From the IMG/VR virus record IMGVR_UViG_3300028615_000023, positions 1-64,000 of that record: a stretch of 64,000 bases of DNA; one strand, 5' to 3'. The DNA is from a virus. Under the pieces are notes generated by a model. It saw nothing but the letters and a program-made list of their open reading frames with translations, ran no database searches and had not been told where the DNA came from. Positions 15,349 to 22,785 of this stretch are shown here, piece after piece (the stretch's first letter is position 1; the number at the start of each line of letters is the position of its first letter). The position numbers were made by a program, and so were the translations under genes.

Positions 15349-15636
15349 TTAAACCATGACACTAAAAGAGTCACGGCTGACAATATTACGAGCTTCGCTA
15401 AGCTCGACACCTGTCTTACGTTTGAAATCCTGAGTAGTAGGAACAGGATTCAAATTCGCTAGCCTTCTATTAAGTTCCTCCTTTGTAATTTCTCCTCTCT
15501 TAAGTTGCTGCCTATGAAACTCTACATTCTTGGAATGGTTAGTTACTAGGTTATCATGAAACTTAATAGCACGAGTAATAGCGCCTAGCCGACGAACCTT
15601 CCTAGCTTCTCTACCTTTTCGCAAATGTCTCGACAT
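15349..15636 (-). CDS. Unknown basic 95-aa protein
   Basis: Strongly basic N-terminus (MSRHLRKGREARKVRRLG) and a helical middle (KNVEFHRQQLKRGEITKEEL). It could bind nucleic acid. It has an AAAGGAGATATT site and is embedded in the AAA+ operon. No family recognised. Confidence 0.6.
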   Translation of the reverse strand: MSRHLRKGREARKVRRLGAITRAIKFHDNLVTNHSKNVEFHRQQLKRGEITKEELNRRLANLNPVPTTQDFKRKTGVELSEARNIVSRDSFSVMV

Positions 15637-15676
15637 AATATCTCCTTTACTTACTATTCAACTAACTCATAATCAG

Positions 15677-16078
15677 TCACGCACTTTTCCTCATCTTAGT
15701 TTCTTCCACCGATAGGCGCTCGACCTTAGGTTTAGTTTCTCCCTTTCCAATCTTAGCAAGTTTGGCCCAAAGCTTTTCACTAAGTAGTGCTTTGCTTTCT
15801 CCGATAAGTACTCTTAGCATTTTGGATCTACGCTTAGGCTCCTTCACATATTTAAGAAGCTCATTAACGTCAACCGTAGTAACGTTGTCTTGCTTCATGG
15901 ATACTTTGAAGTTCTTAGCTTTGAGAACATCTCCTGTATCAAAACCTTCTTCATCGAGTACTGTTCTCAATTCCTCGCATGCTTTCTTGTAATCCTTTTC
16001 AATTCTACTCTTAGCTTCCTTAAGAACACCAACCCCGTCGATGAGCTTTATAAGTTCTTCTCGTTTAGCATTGTTCAT
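15677..16078 (-). CDS. Unknown 133-aa helical protein
   Basis: Start at 16078 (MNNAKREELIKLIDGVG) after TAGGAGTTGATA. Predominantly helical and charged; residues about 8 to 45 could form a coiled coil. The segment NVTTVDVNELLKYVKEPKRRS is reminiscent of Gam-like or host-nuclease-inhibitor domains, but too weakly to assign. It ends with TGA, showing that TGA is a normal stop in this genome. Confidence 0.6.
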   Translation of the reverse strand: MNNAKREELIKLIDGVGVLKEAKSRIEKDYKKACEELRTVLDEEGFDTGDVLKAKNFKVSMKQDNVTTVDVNELLKYVKEPKRRSKMLRVLIGESKALLSEKLWAKLAKIGKGETKPKVERLSVEETKMRKSA

Positions 16079-16100
16079 TATCAACTCCTATCAATTAACA

Positions 16101-16134
16101 ATGGGGAGATAACCGAAGTTGGCTACCTCCCCAT
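16101..16134 (-). terminator. Hairpin between the histone-like gene and the rest of the AAA+ operon
   Basis: ATGGGGAG (16101-16108) pairs with CTCCCCAT (16127-16134), with further pairing inside. On the minus strand it is followed by TGTTAATT, not a clean T run, so it may be a partial terminator or an RNA-processing or stability element lowering expression of downstream genes. Confidence 0.45.
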
Positions 16135-16166
16135 CTAAGTATCAAGCAATGATTACCTCACGCTTC

Positions 16167-17087
16167 TTACTTCTTCTGAGTAACTAGGTTCTTCTCTTGC
16201 AGCGTAATCAAGGTTCGACGCGCAAGACCAAGACCGTTCCTCCAATACTTATCAACATAATGTTTAAGCTCTCCGTTTCGAGCATCCTTATTAAGAAGCT
16301 CTGCGAACTGATCAATATCAATCCCAGGATTCTTCTTAAGAACGTCAACAGCAATGCCAAGCATACCGCGAGGAGTATAGCTCTTAGCTGCCCCCTTACT
16401 TAGTGTGAACGTACCAGCCAAGGCAGTTAGCGGCCTACCCATACGAGACGAGCCTTTAGACTCCTTACTAACTGCCTTCTTTGCAGGAGCTTTCTTAACG
16501 GCCTTTTTTGCAGCCTTCTTTTTAGGTGCTGCTGTAACAGTCTTCTTAGCTGCCTTTTTCTTAGCCGCTTTCTTCACAGTCTTCTTAGCCTTACGTTCCG
16601 GAGTTGCAGTCTCCTGCTCTTCGACTGTAGCATCAGTTACCCTTTTAGCTTTCTTAGTCTTCATCGTTTTAGTTCCTTCCTCTTCTTGTTTATTATTATC
16701 TTCTAGTTCTTCTAACAAACTTTTCTTTGTAGGCTGTTTAGCTTCAGCCTTACCTTTACTCACTTCAGATATTAACTCGTTCTCATCTCTAGGTCCTTTC
16801 TTAAGAAGTTGTTCTCTATGTCTAAGCATCACCTCCTTTTGATCCAGCGATAAAGCTTCACTCTCAAGCGCAACAGCCCAAGCTACTAACCTATATAGAA
16901 AGCCAACATCGTTATGCTTGAGAGGAATCTTCTGACCTTTATAATGAAACCTAATTAGGTTTCTCAATCTAATAGGCTCATATGATCGTATCTCCATCAA
17001 TACTTTATTACGTCCAGCAGCATTGCCGTTTGCAAAAGCTGAGACGAGCCTATTAAATCTTTTCTCAATTACGGCTTCGTTAGCCAT
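16167..17087 (-). CDS. Histone H1-like Lys/Ala-rich DNA-binding protein
   Basis: 306 aa in three parts. Residues 1 to about 110 are helical (FANGNAAGRNKVLMEIRSYE). Residues about 110 to 205 are Lys/Ala-rich with KKAAKK and KKAPAK units as in histone H1 and bacterial Hc1-type proteins. The C-terminal 95 residues form a compact domain (RGMLGIAVDVLKKNPGIDIDQFAELL) resembling a winged helix. It starts with GGAGTAAGTAA behind a conserved-spacer promoter, so it is probably made in quantity. Likely role: condensing or marking phage DNA, or binding it to bring in the downstream AAA+ complex. Confidence 0.7.
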   Translation of the reverse strand: MANEAVIEKRFNRLVSAFANGNAAGRNKVLMEIRSYEPIRLRNLIRFHYKGQKIPLKHNDVGFLYRLVAWAVALESEALSLDQKEVMLRHREQLLKKGPRDENELISEVSKGKAEAKQPTKKSLLEELEDNNKQEEEGTKTMKTKKAKRVTDATVEEQETATPERKAKKTVKKAAKKKAAKKTVTAAPKKKAAKKAVKKAPAKKAVSKESKGSSRMGRPLTALAGTFTLSKGAAKSYTPRGMLGIAVDVLKKNPGIDIDQFAELLNKDARNGELKHYVDKYWRNGLGLARRTLITLQEKNLVTQKK

Positions 17088-17102
17088 TTACTTACTCCTG
17101 TA

Positions 17103-17131
17103 ATTATATAATGCTTTTTAGCACTTCATAA
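17103..17131 (-). promoter_or_regulatory. Conserved-spacer promoter 3 (AAA+ operon)
   Basis: Minus strand TTATGA (17131-17126), a 17-base spacer AGTGCTAAAAAGCATTA, and TATAAT (17108-17103), with a perfect -10 box. The predicted start is just before the GGAG of the histone-like gene. Shares AAAAGCATTA with the other three members. Confidence 0.65.
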
Positions 17132-17317
17132 ATTTTCATTTATTGGGTATTGTCTAACCCTTCCACCTCTTTTACGTCTATATGCATTCCTCTTTCGTTC
17201 ACGTTCTTTCAAATTACATTCATCACAAAGCTCCTTATACTTAGTACGTTCTGAACCGCATTGTCTACACCGTCCTTTAGCTATCATTTTTTTCTGCCAT
17301 TCGCGCTGTCTACTCAC
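17126..17317 (-). CDS. 63-aa basic zinc-ribbon protein, GTG start
   Basis: Start chosen at the GTG at 17317 (reads MSRQREWQKKMIAKG), 10 bases after GGAGG and overlapping the upstream TGA; upstream TTG options lack a site. Metal site CRQCGSERTKYKELCDEC, then a highly basic tail (KERERKRNAYRRKRGG). Probably nucleic-acid binding. Confidence 0.6.
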   Translation of the reverse strand: MSRQREWQKKMIAKGRCRQCGSERTKYKELCDECNLKERERKRNAYRRKRGGRVRQYPINENL

Positions 17318-17391
17318 ATTAATATAACCTCCGTTTCCCAAAGATAGAAAGAATAAGTAACATCAACGTTCTCGTTATTAACACTGCTCAT
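17314..17391 (-). CDS. 25-aa small ORF
   Basis: ATG at 17391 after AGAGGTAG encodes MSSVNNENVDVTYSFYLWET and ends EVILM, its TGA overlapping the GTG start of the zinc-ribbon gene. It sits just downstream of a plausible sigma-70 promoter. It may be a real microprotein or serve translational coupling. Confidence 0.4.
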   Translation of the reverse strand: MSSVNNENVDVTYSFYLWETEVILM

Positions 17392-17405
17392 CATCTACCT
17401 CTAGT

Positions 17406-17433
17406 TTAATAACACAGACTTACATAAAGTCAA
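17406..17433 (-). promoter_or_regulatory. Sigma-70-like promoter
   Basis: Minus strand TTGACT (17433-17428), 16-base spacer, TATTAA (17411-17406), upstream of the 25-aa ORF and the zinc-ribbon gene and overlapping no coding sequence. Confidence 0.45.
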
Positions 17434-17436
17434 CCG

Positions 17437-17700
17437 TTAACTAGCCACCTCGAACAAAAGTTTTTCATAATCCTTTGGCCGATATATGTAACCCTTCTTA
17501 AGTCCGCGTTTTATAACAACAAACTTACTATTAACCTTCTCAACTTCACCCCGATAGGCATAGCCATCTTCCCCTTCATACCAAAGCATATCGCCAGGTT
17601 CTAGGTCCTTAACAATGTCAGGACTACCGCGCTCAAATACTATAGTATTAGGTTCTCCTTTTGGACTATTGCCGTCCATTATTGCAACTAGATCACTCAT
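17437..17700 (-). CDS. Unknown 87-aa beta-rich protein
   Basis: MSDLVAIMDGNSPKGEPN, with LEPGDMLWYEGEDGYAYRG and a following strand pattern resembling SH3/KOW-like small barrels, which often bind nucleic acids or proteins. Ribosome site AAAGGAGGATATAGATA. No family assigned. Confidence 0.6.
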   Translation of the reverse strand: MSDLVAIMDGNSPKGEPNTIVFERGSPDIVKDLEPGDMLWYEGEDGYAYRGEVEKVNSKFVVIKRGLKKGYIYRPKDYEKLLFEVAS

Positions 17701-17716
17701 TATCTATATCCTCCTT

Positions 17717-18193
17717 TTATGAACTTTCTTTCTCCTGCAAATACCTAAGAACCGTTCCGGCTAAGTCTTCAATAACATCTTGATCCGCCCCAGCAAAAAT
17801 CTGAGCTACAAGAAGTGCAACAGGTAATTCGAATGTAGCATTCTTAATATGGTTCGGCATGGTATCTTTCTCCTCCTCATCAACATCCTCACTATCTTCA
17901 TAGTCTTCAAGTCTAACCTCTGACTTACGTTTTGGGTTGCATGTTAGCTGAAGAGCTTCCTTAACATCACTATAGATATCATCATGCATTCGCATAACAT
18001 AAGCCAATGGAGTTGGTTGAGAAGCGTGATCTTCACGTTCATCCAAAACTATTCCTTGATTAGTTATGTAGTCGCCTATACTATCCATTAGTCTTTCAGA
18101 CTCTCCTACTACTGCAAAAATAGTGTCAATTAGATCATCCTTAGTAAGTCTTCTCAAAGAATGAATCATTGCTGTTTTATCACTACCTTTCAT
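17717..18193 (-). CDS. Unknown 158-aa protein with acidic linker
   Basis: Helical N-terminal half (LRRLTKDDLIDTIFAVVGES), an acidic stretch near 100 (YEDSEDVDEEEKD) and a C-terminal helical domain (NATFELPVALLVAQIF). No motifs or membrane segments I trust. Starts with GGAGGATTAA spacing. Lies in a run of small genes of one orientation. Confidence 0.6.
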   Translation of the reverse strand: MKGSDKTAMIHSLRRLTKDDLIDTIFAVVGESERLMDSIGDYITNQGIVLDEREDHASQPTPLAYVMRMHDDIYSDVKEALQLTCNPKRKSEVRLEDYEDSEDVDEEEKDTMPNHIKNATFELPVALLVAQIFAGADQDVIEDLAGTVLRYLQEKESS

Positions 18194-18204
18194 TTAATCC
18201 TCCT

Positions 18205-18582
18205 TCACTTATTTATATATGATGACACTTGCTGACACCTAAGACACTCAATGTCTTCTGGATGAAAAGAAGTAGAAGTCATCTCCTTAATTATATGCTC
18301 TCCACAATAAGTAACTTTATTTCCAAGCTTATGACCATGAACTACTTTGTTCTTATCAATTGTAGTACATACTGTAGTAGGTTGTGCATCTTTCAGGAAT
18401 GGATAAGAAATATAGTCGGATGGTTCTGAACTGTAACGAATGATCAAAGTGCTAGGCGTACCGTCCTTATTAACATGAAGATAAATATTAGTTAGCTTAT
18501 CTTCCTCTCCATGCCAACCCATCCATACACAACCACCCGCACCACATTGATGCTCATAAGGTTCAATTATTTTTTGCGACAT
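18205..18582 (-). CDS. 125-aa protein with Cys/His pairs at both ends
   Basis: N-terminal HQCGAGGC, central TTVCTT and YCGEH, and C-terminal ECLRCQQ near residue 115. These probably make one metal site built from distant parts. The rest is beta-like (LTNIYLHVNKDGTPSTLIIRY). The AAAGGAGGAATGAT site supports the start. Function unknown. Confidence 0.6.
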   Translation of the reverse strand: MSQKIIEPYEHQCGAGGCVWMGWHGEEDKLTNIYLHVNKDGTPSTLIIRYSSEPSDYISYPFLKDAQPTTVCTTIDKNKVVHGHKLGNKVTYCGEHIIKEMTSTSFHPEDIECLRCQQVSSYINK

Positions 18583-18605
18583 ATCATTCCTCCTTTAATT
18601 TAATA

Positions 18606-19172
18606 TCATTCGATAGGAATTTTGTTAATTTTCTGTTCCTCTTTCATCTCCTTAACTTGCTTTTCGAATGCATATTCTCTTCTCCATACGCTATGAAGAT
18701 ACTCTAGGACATGCTTAGTAGAGATAATATGTTCACAATCAACAGTAATTTCTTCTCCTAATTTTATCCGTTCAATAGTGTGCTCATACTCATAATTACA
18801 CTTCCATTCATCGTAGTTTACAGTTGAATAAACAACATATGACTTCCTATGATTATGATTAGAAAGATGACCATAAAAAGCCCGTACCCATTTAGGTTTC
18901 TCAACTGGTTCCGTATTAGTAAACCAAAGATAAAATCCATAACAAGTACAGATTTTAAGAGAATCATCCTCATCCTTAATAGTCTTTACGTCATAATGGC
19001 CGTTACATTTTCCCAAACCTGAATGCTCAGAGATATAGTGACCACAGACACATAGGTTCGGATGGATAGTTACCTTTTCCACGGGCCGATTTCTTATCTC
19101 CTCTAGAATTCTTTCATTCCTATCCTTAATAACTTTTCGCGCCACCCGAAATTGACTATTCTTAATATCCAT
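18606..19172 (-). CDS. Unknown 188-aa protein with CxCGH metal motif
   Basis: Start at 19172 (MDIKNSQFRVARKVI), preceded by AAAAGGAGTGATC; longer in-frame starts run into the terminator region. Metal-site candidates are LCVCGHYISEHSGLGKC and ICTCYGFYLWF. The C-terminal part is helical and charged (FEKQVKEMKEEQKIN). The CxCGHxxxxHxxxxGxC pattern recalls small zinc domains in other phages. Function unknown. Confidence 0.6.
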   Translation of the reverse strand: MDIKNSQFRVARKVIKDRNERILEEIRNRPVEKVTIHPNLCVCGHYISEHSGLGKCNGHYDVKTIKDEDDSLKICTCYGFYLWFTNTEPVEKPKWVRAFYGHLSNHNHRKSYVVYSTVNYDEWKCNYEYEHTIERIKLGEEITVDCEHIISTKHVLEYLHSVWRREYAFEKQVKEMKEEQKINKIPIE

Positions 19173-19239
19173 GATCACTCCTTTTCTATGAACACTAAAT
19201 GTAACCGAAAAATATGATGGCTCGCATAATATCCTCATT

Positions 19240-19280
19240 AAGAAGAAGCCGGGATACCTCAATTAAGAAATACCCCGGCT
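19240..19280 (-). terminator. Rho-independent terminator after the 88-aa gene
   Basis: Minus strand AGCCGGGGTA and TATCCCGGCT form a 10-bp stem (one G-T pair) with a 14-base loop, followed by TCTTCTT. Separates the small-gene cluster from the 18606-19172 gene. Confidence 0.65.
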
Positions 19281-19293
19281 CATGACTAACCAA

Positions 19294-19560
19294 CTATGCC
19301 CATTGCAAATCTTCAGGGAGTCCCTGATAGATTTGTTCACACGCTTCTTCGAACCTTACCTGCTCTTTCTTAGCTTTCTTCTTCTTAGCATAGAGAATAA
19401 CCCCGCGATTAAAACAGTAACGAGCTAGGGTCTTCGCTATCTTAAGATATCCCGGTCTTGAATCACCTATCACTTCTCGTGCTTTCTTTCTATCACCGCT
19501 ATCCAAATCGAAACCAAGCTTCATAACTTCACTAAAATTCAACTTATCAATATTAACCAT
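19294..19560 (-). CDS. Unknown 88-aa protein
   Basis: MVNIDKLNFSEVMKLGFD with a central Lys-rich helix (ILYAKKKKAKKEQVRF). Possibly RNA- or DNA-binding from charge alone. Ribosome site TAGGAGATGATACAAGC. Last gene before the terminator at 19240-19280. Confidence 0.6.
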   Translation of the reverse strand: MVNIDKLNFSEVMKLGFDLDSGDRKKAREVIGDSRPGYLKIAKTLARYCFNRGVILYAKKKKAKKEQVRFEEACEQIYQGLPEDLQWA

Positions 19561-19613
19561 GCTTGTATCATCTCCTAAGATGCATCAAATAATTCAATCT
19601 CATTCATAAGTTT

Positions 19614-19661
19614 TTAAGAGTTAAGAAGCCCGATAGGTGGTGCACGTGGTTTATTAGTCAT
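19614..19661 (-). CDS. Possible 15-aa ORF
   Basis: ATG at 19661, 11 bases after GGAG, encodes MTNKPRAPPIGLLNS before TAA. After that stop the same frame continues with a further ATG-led 10-codon stretch to TAG. It may be a decayed small gene or untranslated spacer; included because the 19561-19668 gap is otherwise empty. Confidence 0.25.
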   Translation of the reverse strand: MTNKPRAPPIGLLNS

Positions 19662-19668
19662 AAGTGAA

Positions 19669-19869
19669 TCATCTCCTAGCTACTCTTTTCTTCCGTCTCT
19701 TCTTTTTAACTATGCGTGTACGCTTAGGTTTCATGCCTTTACGTTCTGCCCATTGCTCAAGAGTTAGATTCTCTGAATCCTTCCAACATGGAGAACAGAC
19801 GCCACTTCGATTAGTAGTTTTACGTCCGCACTTCCACCTACATAGGTCGGTCTTCTCTCCTCTAGGCAT
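19669..19869 (-). CDS. 66-aa zinc-knuckle protein with Lys/Arg tail
   Basis: CRWKCGRKTTNRSGVCSPCW near residues 10 to 29 is a four-Cys zinc site. The C-terminus is very basic (KPKRTRIVKKKRRKKRVARR). Probably binds nucleic acid. The start has GGAGGATAACTGC. Confidence 0.6.
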   Translation of the reverse strand: MPRGEKTDLCRWKCGRKTTNRSGVCSPCWKDSENLTLEQWAERKGMKPKRTRIVKKKRRKKRVARR

Positions 19870-19875
19870 ACGCAG

Positions 19876-20331
19876 TTATCCTCCTAGCTTCTTACCAGTA
19901 ATGAAAAATCCGTTTCGTTCTATACCACCGTCTGGATAGATAATAACAAGTGGATTTCCTGTTTTCCTAGCCATTCTAATAGTGGACCACGTACCGGACC
20001 TTACTTCTTCCGTCATAGTATTAGGTGTGCCAATGTATGCATGACACTCCTTAACTATGACTTTATTACGTTCATGATATGGACGACGTGGATAGATAAC
20101 ATCCGATTTAGTATCAGCAGCAAACGCAAGATTCTGAGGACGATGAGCAAACGTTGTATAGTTTCCTAGTGAGGTAGCTATACGGAAACCTTGTTCATCT
20201 GCCCCTATACAATCGCCGTGGTGAAACTCAATATCCTCACGCCATATTGAAATACCAACTAGCAACATACGAAGAGCCGCTTGCTGTTTACTAGTCATAC
20301 CTCTTCTCGAACCAGTGAATCCTACTTTCAT
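19876..20331 (-). CDS. SLOG-superfamily protein (YpsA/DprA-like Rossmann fold)
   Basis: 151 aa. The start MKVGFTGSRRGMTSKQQAAL contains the GxTGSR loop and the middle has FHHGDCIGADEQGF, both hallmarks of YspA/cpYpsA-type SLOG proteins; AHRPQNLAFAADTKSD and YHERNKVIV follow in the usual order. SLOG proteins are predicted to bind nucleotides or NAD-derived molecules, and some sense or process ADP-ribose signals in conflict systems. In this phage it co-occurs with a NADAR protein. It lies 6 bases from its neighbour in the small-gene cluster. Confidence 0.85.
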   Translation of the reverse strand: MKVGFTGSRRGMTSKQQAALRMLLVGISIWREDIEFHHGDCIGADEQGFRIATSLGNYTTFAHRPQNLAFAADTKSDVIYPRRPYHERNKVIVKECHAYIGTPNTMTEEVRSGTWSTIRMARKTGNPLVIIYPDGGIERNGFFITGKKLGG

Positions 20332-20349
20332 ATGCTTCCTCCTCAGTAT

Positions 20350-20727
20350 TCAATTACAAACGAACAACACCGCTACGTTAATAAGCGATCCGTCCTTACG
20401 TTCGAATATTCGGTTAGAAGTAAAGGCTCTAACCTTCTTACCATCTATAGAAACTTTACCTTCCAATTGATAGCCAGACTCACGAACGTTCTGAAGAGTG
20501 CGCATACCATAAATTGTTAAAGGCATGCGCGTAGTATCACAATGGTCCTTAGGAAATGGATGGGAAATTGCAAGCGCACTGTACTTAGTAATAACTTGCC
20601 ATTGTCCAGTGGTTTCTATTTTACCTCGAAGCTCATCAGTAACACCATTAAGCTCCGGTATATCTTCGGCTGGATAAGTACAGCTAGGCCACTCGTTAGC
20701 ATAAACAATCAATTTGTTAGTCTTCAT
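20350..20727 (-). CDS. Unknown 125-aa protein
   Basis: Start at 20727 (MKTNKLIVYANEWPSC), after AAGAGGTTAAT. Beta-rich with DHCDTTRMPLTIYGMRTL and VSIDGKKVRAFTSNRIF. It ends in TGA. No family recognised. The upstream 169-aa gene ends two bases after this start, so the pair is coupled. Confidence 0.6.
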   Translation of the reverse strand: MKTNKLIVYANEWPSCTYPAEDIPELNGVTDELRGKIETTGQWQVITKYSALAISHPFPKDHCDTTRMPLTIYGMRTLQNVRESGYQLEGKVSIDGKKVRAFTSNRIFERKDGSLINVAVLFVCN

Positions 20728-20728
20728 A

Positions 20729-21238
20729 TTAACCTCTTTTCTTGGAAGCATAATCGTCGCCTAGCTTCCTGAAAGCCGATGCTAGTTCACGTGTATATTC
20801 ATCATCCTTCTTAAGCTCTTCCTCTGCCTCCTCGACGAGCTTATCAATAAGCTTTCTATCTCTCTCCCGTCCATCAATAGCATCGGGAACTAGATCATCA
20901 ATAGTTCGGTAAACAGTAGCCAATGCATACGCATACCCCATATAGTATCTAGCTCCTCGATCATCTCCTGAACGAGTAGCTACTATTGCATCACGAAGGT
21001 ACTTCTTAATATCATCAAGTATACGCTCTTGACGCATAACTCTAGCTGCTATGAACTTGACTACTTCAGTTCCAAGTTCAATTTTAGTATTGGACTTATC
21101 ATGAAGAGTAACTGTAATACTTGCACCGTGATACTTAATGATAGGTATATCCGTTTTGATATCCACAAAAATCTCTCTGGTTCTTCGACGAAAGGTCCCG
21201 GTAATCAACTTCGCCTTGCTCACAAGTCTATTTAGCAT
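20729..21238 (-). CDS. Unknown 169-aa helical protein
   Basis: A basic N-terminus (LVSKAKLITGTFRRRTREIF), a beta segment and a long helical C-terminal half with many charged residues (KLIDKLVEEAEEELKKDDEY). AAGGAGACTATT precedes the start. No catalytic motif visible. Confidence 0.6.
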   Translation of the reverse strand: MLNRLVSKAKLITGTFRRRTREIFVDIKTDIPIIKYHGASITVTLHDKSNTKIELGTEVVKFIAARVMRQERILDDIKKYLRDAIVATRSGDDRGARYYMGYAYALATVYRTIDDLVPDAIDGRERDRKLIDKLVEEAEEELKKDDEYTRELASAFRKLGDDYASKKRG

Positions 21239-21255
21239 AATAGTCTCCTTCTTAT

Positions 21256-21462
21256 TTATTCGAAAACAGCATTGAGATTCGTATCATCTAAGTAATCATA
21301 ACCATCAAGCTTACAGTCACAAGATTTCATTGGATTGTTATCAATTAAAACATAACAACCGTAAGCAAGATGATATTTAATAGGATGCTTGCAGTTAGGG
21401 CATGGTTCCTCTGCCCTTACAAACTCAAACAAATTATCTTGCTGTTCTTTGTTCATAAACAT
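21256..21462 (-). CDS. 68-aa zinc-ribbon protein
   Basis: PCPNCKHPIKYHLAYGC followed by SCDCKLDGYDYL gives a CxxC/CxC metal site. The ribosome site is a start-associated repeat (21468-21488) with CGGGGAAAAA instead of CGGGGAGG. Two ATGs (MFM) are close together; the first is used here. Confidence 0.6.
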   Translation of the reverse strand: MFMNKEQQDNLFEFVRAEEPCPNCKHPIKYHLAYGCYVLIDNNPMKSCDCKLDGYDYLDDTNLNAVFE

Positions 21463-21467
21463 TTTTT

Positions 21468-21488
21468 CCCCGATAGCAGTTAATAACC
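21468..21488 (-). repeat. Start-associated repeat, copy 1
   Basis: Minus strand GTTATTAACTGCTATCGGGG. It contains the TAA of the upstream gene at 21480 and the GGGG ribosome site of the gene starting at 21462. Confidence 0.75.
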
Positions 21489-21704
21489 TTCGTGACGCCT
21501 AGCTAATGCTTTACGCTTACGTTTTGGAGGAGTAGCTTTATGCGCTACTTTGTTTGCACGTCTCTCCCTGTAGTCTACTTCAGATTGCAGTCTAGAAAGC
21601 TCAGCATAATCCTCAGGTGAGTTCACTGGCTTAGTTTCCATCCATGCAATATGATCATTCAGTTTCTTCTTTGCTGCGACCACTTGGTTAAGAAGTGTCT
21701 TCAT
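21480..21704 (-). CDS. Unknown basic 74-aa protein
   Basis: MKTLLNQVVAAKKKLNDHIA is helical; the C-terminus is basic (HKATPPKRKRKALARRHEG). The TAA stop is supplied by the start-associated repeat. Function unknown. Confidence 0.55.
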   Translation of the reverse strand: MKTLLNQVVAAKKKLNDHIAWMETKPVNSPEDYAELSRLQSEVDYRERRANKVAHKATPPKRKRKALARRHEGY

Positions 21705-21708
21705 AAAG

Positions 21709-21855
21709 CTACTCCCCTTCCAGTTCCTTAACTAGCTTGTCCGCATAGGTCCTGATCTTCTTAAGACCATGAACTGTTTCCTCATATGGTATCATGCCAT
21801 CGCCAAAGAAGTTATAAATAGCTTTGCATATCTCTTCAGGACTCATTGAACTCAT
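21709..21855 (-). CDS. 48-aa helical protein
   Basis: Starts MSSMSPEEICKAIYNFFGDG behind GAGGAGAATTGTT and ends KELEGE with TAG just before the next gene. Codon usage and ribosome site support a real gene. No homologue recognised. Confidence 0.6.
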   Translation of the reverse strand: MSSMSPEEICKAIYNFFGDGMIPYEETVHGLKKIRTYADKLVKELEGE

Positions 21856-21873
21856 AACAATTCTCCTCTTAGG

Positions 21874-22152
21874 TTAAACCTCCAATGCCTGTTCGAACAA
21901 TCGTTGAACATTAGCAAAGTCTTCATGCATACCTTCGATAACTGCAACTTCCTCATCCTGAAATAGAACAGTAGCATGCATGCCATCGAGAGCGTCGAGC
22001 ATCATAGTGAACTCGTTATCAGAGTTAGGAGTTAGTTCACTGTAAGGAACACCTCGAAACTCAACAACGAAACCGCGACCATCCCTAACTAGCAAGACGC
22101 CATCTTCCCCCTGATTAGGTGCGCTAAGGTGAAAAGCTCTGGTCCTTCTCAT
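21874..22152 (-). CDS. Unknown 92-aa protein
   Basis: MRRTRAFHLSAPNQGEDGVL; alternates short strands and helices, ending in an acidic helix (MHEDFANVQRLFEQALEV). Overlaps the end of the upstream zinc-ribbon gene by 29 bases. Function unknown. Confidence 0.6.
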   Translation of the reverse strand: MRRTRAFHLSAPNQGEDGVLLVRDGRGFVVEFRGVPYSELTPNSDNEFTMMLDALDGMHATVLFQDEEVAVIEGMHEDFANVQRLFEQALEV

Positions 22153-22375
22153 TATTATCTACCACCTTCCTAAGTGTCCCATTGGGCAGAAGAACTATAC
22201 TAAGTTCCTCATAGTCATCAGGACTGTTCTTAAATTGTCTCTTAAGATAATCTTGCCCACCATCAACAGCTACTCCACAACTGCACTGACGGAAATCATG
22301 GCGGTGCAGTGAAAGCAGTACCACTTTACAGGTATTACACTTGATCATATTTATTATTATCTTTTCCTCTGGCAT
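22124..22375 (-). CDS. 83-aa zinc-ribbon protein of a widespread phage family
   Basis: Start at 22375 (MPEEKIIINMIKCNTC) after AAAGGAGAGCTAAC. The pattern IKCNTCKVVLLS, RHDFRQCSCG, then AVDGGQDYLKR matches a small phage family I recall (possibly DUF7695) with CxxC...HDFxxCxCG...VDGG. Metal binding is nearly certain; function unknown. Confidence 0.7.
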   Translation of the reverse strand: MPEEKIIINMIKCNTCKVVLLSLHRHDFRQCSCGVAVDGGQDYLKRQFKNSPDDYEELSIVLLPNGTLRKVVDNNEKDQSFSP

Positions 22376-22376
22376 G

Positions 22377-22781
22377 TTAGCTCTCCTTTGTAGCTTTGAC
22401 TCTTGCGTAGTCTCCTGAACCTGAGAAGTACCAGCCGTAATATATACGACCATTGATAGCTTTGAACCTAATGGACCTACGCTCAGCATTGAATACATGA
22501 AACGGAGAACCTAGCACACAATGATGAGCTAAGATATCGCCGGTCCAAGTAGTTACTTTCCGTTCCTTTTCATTTACATAACAGAAGTAGCGGTCAGGTT
22601 TATCATGTATGAATTCATAAACTTCAATAGCTGACCACTCATCGTTAGTAATTCTTGCATTGGCTGGCACTTCATCAGCATAGTAAGGACCACTATTCAG
22701 CGTATGCCAGTCTTGAAACCGCTGCCAACGATCACATAATTCAATGTACCGTGCCTTTGATATCTTATGAATTGCTAACAT
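22377..22781 (-). CDS. Unknown 134-aa beta-rich protein
   Basis: MLAIHKISKARYIELCDRWQ with many aromatic residues and a C-terminal INGRIYYGWYFSGSG. The start uses a start-associated repeat (CTATCGGGGGAATC then ATG). No family recognised. Confidence 0.6.
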   Translation of the reverse strand: MLAIHKISKARYIELCDRWQRFQDWHTLNSGPYYADEVPANARITNDEWSAIEVYEFIHDKPDRYFCYVNEKERKVTTWTGDILAHHCVLGSPFHVFNAERRSIRFKAINGRIYYGWYFSGSGDYARVKATKES

Positions 22782-22785
22782 GATT

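Noticed and set aside
19614-19661. Second TGA-like interrupted gene
   Set aside because: The in-frame stop is TAA and the pieces are only 15 and 10 codons; more likely spacer than a broken gene.
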